This document shows positions 58,457 through 64,000 of a stretch of 64,000 bases of DNA, one piece after another (the first letter of the stretch is position 1; each line of letters opens with the position of its first letter). Source of the stretch: Nocardiopsis sp. CC223A (GTDB lineage Bacteria; Actinomycetota; Actinomycetes; Streptosporangiales; Streptosporangiaceae); assembly GCF_030766825.1 (NCBI RefSeq), contig NZ_JASFDV010000031.1, positions 1-64,000 on the forward strand, given 5' to 3'. The position numbers were made by a program, and so were the translations under genes. A model generated the notes under the pieces. That model had not been told where the DNA came from and searched no databases. It worked only from the letters and a program-made list of their open reading frames with translations.

Positions 58457-59572
58457 CTAGGCCAGAACCTCGTCCAGCGGGCGGTGCTTGAGGCCGTGGG
58501 CCTCGGCCACCGGCGCGGACACGACCTCGCCCGCGAAGGTGTTGAGGCCGCCCGCCAGCGCGGCGTCGTCGGCCAGCGCCCGCCGCCAGCCCTTGTCGGC
58601 CAGCGCCACCGCGTACCGCAGCGTGTCCTTGGTCAGCGCGTGCGTGGAGGTGTTGGGCACCGCGCCCGGCATGTTCGCCACGCAGTAGAAGACCGTGTCG
58701 TGCACCCGGAAGGTCGGGTCGTCGTGGGTGGTCGGACGGGAGTCCTCGAAGCAGCCGCCCTGGTCGATGGCGATGTCCACCAGCACCGCGCCCGGACGCA
58801 TCCGGGACACCAGCTCGTTGGAGATGAGCTTGGGCGCCTTGGCGCCGGGCACCAGCACCGCGCCGATGACCAGGTCCGACTCCAGGACCGACAGCTCCAG
58901 CTCGAAGGAGTTGGACACCACCGTCTTGACCTGGCCGCGGTACAGCGAGTCCACGTGGCGCAGCTTGTTGACGTTGAGGTCCAGCACCGTGACGTCGGCG
59001 CCCATGCCCACCGCGATCTGGGTGGCGTTGAGGCCGGACACGCCGGCGCCGATCACCGTCACGCGGGCCGGGCGCACACCCGGGACGCCGCCCATGAGGA
59101 CGCCGCGGCCCCCGTTGGGGCGCTGGAGGGTGACCGAGCCGACCTGCGGGGCCAGCCGGCCGGCGACCTCCGACATCGGGGCCAGCAGCGGCAGGGAGCC
59201 GTCCGGCAGCTGCACGGTCTCGTACGCGATGCCGGTGACGCCGCGGTCCAGCAGGGCGTCGGTGCACTCACGGGAGGCCGCCAGGTGCAGGTAGGTGAAC
59301 AGGGTCTGGCCCTCGCGCATCCGGTGGTACTCGGCCGCGATGGGCTCCTTCACCTTCAGGATCAGGTCGCCGTCGGCCCACACCTCGTCCGCGGTGTCGA
59401 GGATGCGGGCGCCCGCCGCCTCGAACTCCTCGTTCGTGATGGAGGAGCCCAGACCGGCGTCGCGTTCGACGGACACCTGGTGTCCGCGGCGGGTCAGTTC
59501 GTGAACTCCGGCCGGGGTGATGGCCACACGGTACTCGTGGTTCTTGATCTCACGGGGCACGCCGACGCGCAC
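58457..59572 (-). CDS. ald: Alanine dehydrogenase
   Basis: 371 residues, normal length. Residues 1-130 include the substrate-binding start [23 protein letters not shown] and the catalytic Lys in KVKEP and His in TYLHLAAS. The NAD domain has [28 protein letters not shown], then [19 protein letters not shown] and [16 protein letters not shown]. It reversibly converts alanine to pyruvate and ammonia with NAD. The GTG has AGGAGG at about five bases. It is flanked by two same-strand genes for catalytically degenerate enzymes. Confidence 0.96.
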   Translation of the reverse strand: MRVGVPREIKNHEYRVAITPAGVHELTRRGHQVSVERDAGLGSSITNEEFEAAGARILDTADEVWADGDLILKVKEPIAAEYHRMREGQTLFTYLHLAASRECTDALLDRGVTGIAYETVQLPDGSLPLLAPMSEVAGRLAPQVGSVTLQRPNGGRGVLMGGVPGVRPARVTVIGAGVSGLNATQIAVGMGADVTVLDLNVNKLRHVDSLYRGQVKTVVSNSFELELSVLESDLVIGAVLVPGAKAPKLISNELVSRMRPGAVLVDIAIDQGGCFEDSRPTTHDDPTFRVHDTVFYCVANMPGAVPNTSTHALTKDTLRYAVALADKGWRRALADDAALAGGLNTFAGEVVSAPVAEAHGLKHRPLDEVLA

Positions 59573-59676
59573 GGTTCCTCCTGGATATCTCCGTTGATAC
59601 CCCCACTGTCACCGGTGAAGGCCCAGCGACGCCATTGCCGACCTGACAGCGTGTCGGCGATCTTGTTGACAGAGTG

Positions 59677-60918
59677 TCAAGCCTGGATGTGGGGCGGGCC
59701 ACTGCCGACCGACGGCACGCGCGTTCCCGCGACCCAGACCGGTCCGACCTCTCCGACCAGATCCCTACCCGCGTACGGGCTCGGATCCACCCGCGGGACC
59801 GATACCGCCCGCTCCGGAGCGAACGCCACCAGGTCCGCGTCGCAGCCCGGGGCGATGCGCCCCTTGCCCGCCAGCCCCAGCAGCTCCGCGGGCGCCGCCG
59901 CCGTCCACCGGGACAGCCGCCCCAGACCCGCCCCGCGGCGCCGCGCCGCCGTCCACAGCGCGGACAGGCTCCACCGGAGCGTGAGCAGGCCGTGCGCGGG
60001 CAGGTGCCCGGAGGACACCGTGGTGATCGCCGAACCCGGTTCCAGCAGGGCGCTCCACAGCGCCTTGCGGTTGGCGTCCGACCGCAGCGGCGGACGGCAG
60101 GCGTGCGCGGGCGAGCCCGGTTCCAGCACCTCCGAGGGCAGGCACAGGTAGTGCGGGCAGGTCTGCGCGCTCAGCCCCACCCCGATCGACCCGGCCGCCG
60201 ACAGCAGCGCCGCGCACTCCGCCGCGGTGAACGGCACCACGTGCGTGCGGGTCCCCACCGAGCGCGCCGCGGAGATCACCCGCTCCAGCCCCCGCCGCTC
60301 GGCCCGCGGCGGGCGCTGCTCCGCCGTCAGCGGCAGCGCGCCCAGCTCGCGGGCGTCCTCGGCATGCACCAGCAGGACCGCGTCCAGCGCCGCCAGCTCC
60401 GCCATGGCCTTGCGCAGCCACGAGTCGTCCAGCGCCGCCATGTCCGGGGCACCCCCGTCCGACAGCGAGCACTGGAACGCCACCGCGCCCGCCGCTCGCA
60501 GGTCCGCCAGGTCGAGGGGGCCGCTGCCCGGGGTGACCCCGCCCAGGAAGTACAGCCCCACCGGCGCCCCGGCCGCCGCCCGGCGCTGCGCCTGGAGGTC
60601 GTCGGCGCAGATCACCGCGGGGCGTGCCGGGGCGGGGGAGACCACCAGCGTGGTGACCCCGCCGCGCAGCGCCGCAGTGCCCGCCTCCCGGTAGGAGTCC
60701 GCCGACTCCCGGCCCGGGTCGTACACCCCCGTGCCCAGGTCCACCGCCCCCGGCAGCAGGGCGGTGTCGCCCAGGTCGACCTCCTCACGGGACGACCAGC
60801 GGGCCTCCGGTCCGGCCACCGCCTCGATCCGGCCGTCCCGGACGCCGACCGCGGCCGGGACGACCCCGTCGGGCGTCACCACCCGCCTGGACCGGATCAC
60901 ACTGTCGAAATCGGTCAT
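59677..60918 (-). CDS. Allantoinase/dihydroorotase-like amidohydrolase lacking metal ligands
   Basis: 413 residues with a full amidohydrolase fold and clear likeness to allantoinase (RVVTPDGVVPAAVGVRDGRIEAV, GGVTTLVV, TCPHYLCLPSEVL, GKGRIAPGCDADLVAF, SPYAGRDLVGEV). The binuclear metal site is gone. D-x-H-x-H reads D60-L-G-T-G, the carboxylated Lys is Q149, a ligand His is P229, and the Asp of SDHSP is lost in VSSGHLP. Only H185 remains. It is probably a non-hydrolytic homologue with a structural or regulatory role, like dihydroorotase-like subunits elsewhere. The ATG has GAAGAGG upstream. Confidence 0.88.
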   Translation of the reverse strand: MTDFDSVIRSRRVVTPDGVVPAAVGVRDGRIEAVAGPEARWSSREEVDLGDTALLPGAVDLGTGVYDPGRESADSYREAGTAALRGGVTTLVVSPAPARPAVICADDLQAQRRAAAGAPVGLYFLGGVTPGSGPLDLADLRAAGAVAFQCSLSDGGAPDMAALDDSWLRKAMAELAALDAVLLVHAEDARELGALPLTAEQRPPRAERRGLERVISAARSVGTRTHVVPFTAAECAALLSAAGSIGVGLSAQTCPHYLCLPSEVLEPGSPAHACRPPLRSDANRKALWSALLEPGSAITTVSSGHLPAHGLLTLRWSLSALWTAARRRGAGLGRLSRWTAAAPAELLGLAGKGRIAPGCDADLVAFAPERAVSVPRVDPSPYAGRDLVGEVGPVWVAGTRVPSVGSGPPHIQA

Positions 60919-61214
60919 CGCCTCTTCCCCTTCAGGTGTGTGCGACGGGAGGGATGCGAAAGGCAATGCGGGGAGGGGCCGCACGCGGACTGACGAGGGA
61001 GCGGAGACCTGCGTCTCGACTGGGACCACCGAGAGTATCGCGAAGAACACGCAAGGGAGGGGTGAACACCACTTCCCGCCGCGGTTCCGGTACAGCGGGA
61101 ATCCTCGTCCCACCCCCGACCGACACCCCGTAGCGGACGGTTTACCCTGGAGTGCGCCGAGCCGCCCCCGACGGCATCCCCCGCTTTGAACGACCTCGAC
61201 GACGGAAGTGGCAC

Positions 61215-63329
61215 GTGGCTCCTCCCGCAAAGATCACCCAGTCCCCGGACCGCGCCGGGGCGCCCCGCACGGTCACGACGGCGGTCTGGGCCGCAGCGGC
61301 CGCACTGCTGTGCCTGGCCGGGCTGAGCCTCACCCTGATCCTGGGCGGCGCCGCCTTCCCCGAGGTCATCCCCGGCCTGCCCGACGCGGGCGACGCCGTG
61401 CGCTGGGGCCTGCCCCTGTCCAAGGCGGTCATGGACGCCGCGGCGGTCCTCACCGTCGGGACGCTGCTGCTGGCCGTCGTCCTGCTGCCCTCGGACAAGG
61501 GCCGGCTGTCCCGCCAGGCGACCGGCTACGTGCAAGCCGCCACCTGGGGCGCCCTGGCCTGGGCCGTGGGCGCCGTGTCCACCCTGTACTTCCAGGCGTC
61601 GGAGTTCCTGGCCCGGCCGCTGGGACAGGTCAGCGTCGACGAGGTCACCGCCTACGCCGGATCGGTCTCCAGCGGCATCGCGCTGATGTTCGTCATCCTG
61701 CTCACCACCGGCATCCTGCTGTTCGGCCGCACCGTCACCGGTGCGACCGGCGCCCTGTGGCTGCTGATCCTCTCCCTGGCCGCCCTCACCCCGCCCGCAC
61801 TGACCGGGCACTCCGCCTCCTCCGGGTCGCACGAGCTGGCCGTCACCGGCCTGGCCCTGCACGTCATCACGATCAGCGTGTGGACCGGCGGCCTGGCCCT
61901 GCTCACCTACCACGCGATGCGCGCGAACGGCGACGCCGTGGAGATCGCGGCCGCCCGGTTCAGCCGCCTGGCCCTGTGGGCCTACATCGGCGTGGCGATC
62001 AGCGGACTGGCCAGCGCCCTGGCCCGGATCGAGTCGATCGACGCCCTGGTGCGCACCGAGTACGGGCTGATCATCGTCGTCAAGGTGGTGCTGTTCGCCG
62101 TCCTGGGCGCGTTCGGCTACCTGCACCGCGAGTTCTCCCTCAAGGGGGCGGACGGCGCGGCCGGGGCTCCGGCCCGGCCCGCCTACCGCCGCCTGCTGTT
62201 CCTGCGCATCGCCGCCGTCGAGGTCCTCATCATGGCGCTCGTCATCGGCGTCTCCGTCGGCCTGGGCCGCACCGCGCCGCCCCCGCCGCTGGACAGCCGG
62301 GTGGACCCGGCCGCGCTCATCCTCGGCTTCCCCGTCCCGCCGCCCATGGACCTGGCCAACCTGCTCACCCTGTGGCGGCCCGACCTGTTCTTCATCATGC
62401 TCGTGGTCGTCGGCGGGGGCCTGTACGCGGCCGGGGTCACCCGCCTGCTGCGCCGCGGCGACTCCTGGCCGATCGGTCGGACCGTCGCCTTCGCGGCGGG
62501 CCTGCTCACCATCGTGGCCGCACACCTCAGCGGGTACGCCACCTACGCGATGGTGCTGTTCTCGGCGCACATGATCCAGCACATGGTGCTGTCGATGCTC
62601 ACGCCGATCCTGCTGGTGCTGGGCGCACCGGTCACCCTGGCGCTGCGGGCGCTGCGCCCGGCGAAGCGGCGCGGGGACCGGGGGCCGCGGGAGTGGCTCA
62701 ACCTGTTCCTGAACAGCCGGTTCTCGAAGGTGGTGACGCACCCGGCGGTGGCCACGCCGCTGTTCGTGTTCAGCCCCTACGCCCTGTACTTCACCCCGCT
62801 GTTCCCGACGCTGATGAACGACCACCTGGGTCACCTGTTCATGGGCGTGCACTTCCTGCTCACCGGGTTCCTCTTCTACTGGGTGATCGTCGGGATCGAC
62901 CCGGCGCCCCGCAAGATGCCCTACCTGCTGCGCATCCTGCTCCTGCTGCTGGCCATGGGCTTCCACGCGTTCTTCGGCATCTCGATCATGATGCAGTCGG
63001 CGCCCATCGCCATGGACTTCTACGGGCAGTTCGAGGTCCCGTGGGTCGACGACCTGGCCGAGGACCAGTACGCGGGCGGCGGCGTGGCCTGGGCGCTGGG
63101 CGAGATCCCGACGCTGCTGGTCATGCTGGCGCTGGTGGTGCAGTGGTCCCGCGACGACGAGAAGCAGGAGCGCCGCCGGGAGCGGCACGCCCGCCGCGGC
63201 GGCTCCGAGGACGCCGACCTGGACGCCTACAACGCCTACCTGGCCGAGCTCGACCGCCGCAACAGGGCGATGTCGGGCGCCGAGGCGCCCGCCGAGGAGC
63301 CGGCGGAGAAGAAGGCCGACGAGGCCTGA
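61215..63329 (+). CDS. CopD/CtaG-type copper membrane protein
   Basis: 704 residues with about 15 membrane helices in two fused domains. The N-terminal half is CopD-like (GLALHVITISVWTGGLALL, HREFSLKGADG, LLFLRIAAVEVLIMALVIGVSVGLGRT). The C-terminal half is a CtaG/caa3 oxidase assembly domain (LVLFSAHMIQHMVLSMLTPILLVLGAPVTLALR, GHLFMGVHFLLTGFLFYWVIVGIDP, FHAFFGISIMM). Such fusions handle copper for cytochrome c oxidase assembly in actinobacteria. The GTG at 61215 has GGAAG at six bases. The cytoplasmic C-terminal tail is charged (EKQERRRERHARRGG). Strong terminator downstream. Confidence 0.92.
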   Translation: MAPPAKITQSPDRAGAPRTVTTAVWAAAAALLCLAGLSLTLILGGAAFPEVIPGLPDAGDAVRWGLPLSKAVMDAAAVLTVGTLLLAVVLLPSDKGRLSRQATGYVQAATWGALAWAVGAVSTLYFQASEFLARPLGQVSVDEVTAYAGSVSSGIALMFVILLTTGILLFGRTVTGATGALWLLILSLAALTPPALTGHSASSGSHELAVTGLALHVITISVWTGGLALLTYHAMRANGDAVEIAAARFSRLALWAYIGVAISGLASALARIESIDALVRTEYGLIIVVKVVLFAVLGAFGYLHREFSLKGADGAAGAPARPAYRRLLFLRIAAVEVLIMALVIGVSVGLGRTAPPPPLDSRVDPAALILGFPVPPPMDLANLLTLWRPDLFFIMLVVVGGGLYAAGVTRLLRRGDSWPIGRTVAFAAGLLTIVAAHLSGYATYAMVLFSAHMIQHMVLSMLTPILLVLGAPVTLALRALRPAKRRGDRGPREWLNLFLNSRFSKVVTHPAVATPLFVFSPYALYFTPLFPTLMNDHLGHLFMGVHFLLTGFLFYWVIVGIDPAPRKMPYLLRILLLLLAMGFHAFFGISIMMQSAPIAMDFYGQFEVPWVDDLAEDQYAGGGVAWALGEIPTLLVMLALVVQWSRDDEKQERRRERHARRGGSEDADLDAYNAYLAELDRRNRAMSGAEAPAEEPAEKKADEA

Positions 63330-63342
63330 GGCCGCACGCGAA

Positions 63343-63382
63343 GGGGGGCCGCGGATCGGGTGATCCGCGGCCCCCCTTTTTT
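63343..63382 (+). terminator. Strong intrinsic terminator
   Basis: GGGGGGCCGCGGATC (63343-63357) pairs perfectly over 15 bp with 63362-63376 across GGGT, followed by six T residues. It ends the CopD/CtaG transcript; the minus-strand gene converges on it. Confidence 0.95.
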
Positions 63383-63396
63383 CCGTTCTCGGGGCC

Positions 63397-63810
63397 CTAC
63401 ACGAAGAGGGCGGCCAGCCCGGCGGTGACCAGGCCCAGGGTCAGGCACAGCACCAGGCCGACGGCGAACACCGGCAGCGAGGGCCGCAGCGCCGCCCCGC
63501 CGCCGCCCTGGCGCTTGGCGATCAGCGGCGACAGGCCGATGTTGACCGCGGCGGCGATCGCCGCCACACAGGCGGCCACCGCGAACGCCCGCCAGAAGCC
63601 CGCACCGGACGACAGCACGTTGATCGCGGCCAGCGTCGGCACCGCCACCAGCAGGCCCAGGGCGGCGGCCGCGAAGCCCCGTTGGACCCCGGGTGAGATC
63701 CCGCCCGCGCGGCCCGAGGCCACCAGGAGCAGACCGACCAGGGCCGCCATCATGATGGCGCCCACGATTCCGAACACAGCGATGTCCACCAGCGAATTCA
63801 CGGTGGCCAT
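63397..63810 (-). CDS. Small four-helix membrane protein
   Basis: 137 residues with four hydrophobic helices (about 8-30, 45-65, 72-92 and 113-135) separated by short loops; the third loop is Lys/Arg/Gly-rich (SPLIAKRQGGGG). The ATG is only one base from GGGAG, so the GTG three codons later (63801), with ten bases spacing, may be the true start. It is not recognised; similar uncharacterised proteins occur beside copper membrane proteins in actinobacteria, from memory only. Confidence 0.8.
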   Translation of the reverse strand: MATVNSLVDIAVFGIVGAIMMAALVGLLLVASGRAGGISPGVQRGFAAAALGLLVAVPTLAAINVLSSGAGFWRAFAVAACVAAIAAAVNIGLSPLIAKRQGGGGAALRPSLPVFAVGLVLCLTLGLVTAGLAALFV

Positions 63811-63956
63811 TCTCCCACCGGTCCGCCGGACCCCGTCCCCGGGATGCTCCAACGCGGACCCGCGGCCCGAACACCGGTCGGCGGCGGACGGCCCTGCCCC
63901 CGATCCTCACGCCCGCAAGGTGCCGTCCGCAGGTGACCGGCCGACTCCCGCGGAGG

Positions 63957-64000
63957 TCAGCCGATGTGCCGGATGTGGGAGCCGGCGGCGGTCTTGACCA
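63957..64000 (-). CDS. C-terminus of a minus-strand gene (cut by window)
   Basis: Read on the minus strand, the last 44 bases give VKTAAGSHIRHIG and a stop at 63957-63959. The frame is open to the edge. Too little is present to name it. Confidence 0.4.
   Translation of the reverse strand, partial: VKTAAGSHIRHIG

Noticed and set aside
56696-60151. Plus-strand open frame of more than 1100 codons across maoC, the enolase-like gene and ald
   Set aside because: Composition is His/Gly/Arg/Pro-rich antisense translation; the minus-strand genes are well supported.
1-64000. tRNA, rRNA, integrase, phage or complete IS
   Set aside because: No T-loop/CCA pattern, rRNA segment, transposase or integrase motif was seen on either strand.

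Overview
The window is about 73-75% GC by eye, uses GTG and TTG starts freely, and carries actinobacterial families: a DUF2510 protein, a subtilisin-inhibitor-like protein, a short family-A DNA polymerase, a DasR-type operator and a BioQ-like operator. A filamentous actinomycete of the Nocardiopsis/Streptosporangiales type is the best guess. This is inference from style and gene content; no rRNA or marker gene is present.

Layout. 1-5.9 kb (minus strand): a DUF2510 protein with an array of T-x-R-[LIV] motifs (cut by the window edge), a degenerate PGRP/amidase-like protein, and two paralogous solute-binding/VWA membrane proteins, one with an eroded metal site. 6.4-12 kb (plus): a subtilisin-inhibitor-like protein with an acidic insertion, a TrmH methyltransferase, a 2-hydroxyacid dehydrogenase, a PolA-like polymerase and a secreted NlpC/P60 hydrolase. 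12.9-23.9 kb: gamma-glutamyltransferase, a secreted Pro/Glu/Thr-repeat protein, glycerophosphodiesterase, a DSD1-like enzyme, a GH20 hexosaminidase behind a DasR-type site, a DMT transporter plus glycosyltransferase, and a small coiled-coil protein. 24-36 kb: LysR with a divergent aminotransferase, a second GT4 enzyme, DUF6457, an alanine/glycine:cation symporter, ThiD, a DUF368 polyprenyl-phosphate translocase, an acyl-CoA synthetase and RocD. 36-44 kb: SGNH hydrolase, biotin genes bioF / bioA-bioD around a shared divergent control region, DUF3291, a MocR regulator and superoxide dismutase. 44-56.3 kb: a surface-glycan locus (acyltransferase with SGNH domain, membrane methyltransferase, and two duplicated pairs of GT2 glycosyltransferases). 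56.5-64 kb: MaoC hydratase, an enolase-superfamily protein and an allantoinase-like protein that have both lost catalytic residues and lie on either side of alanine dehydrogenase, then a CopD/CtaG-type copper membrane protein and a small membrane protein.

The most striking find is a family of tiny non-autonomous mobile elements in the intergenic spaces. Five copies are present: three of exactly 126 bp, one of 142 bp interrupted by a nested 126-bp copy, and one of 218 bp. They share ~25-bp terminal inverted repeats, and every copy is flanked by a perfect 8-bp target-site duplication. No transposase lies in the window, so they must be mobilised in trans.
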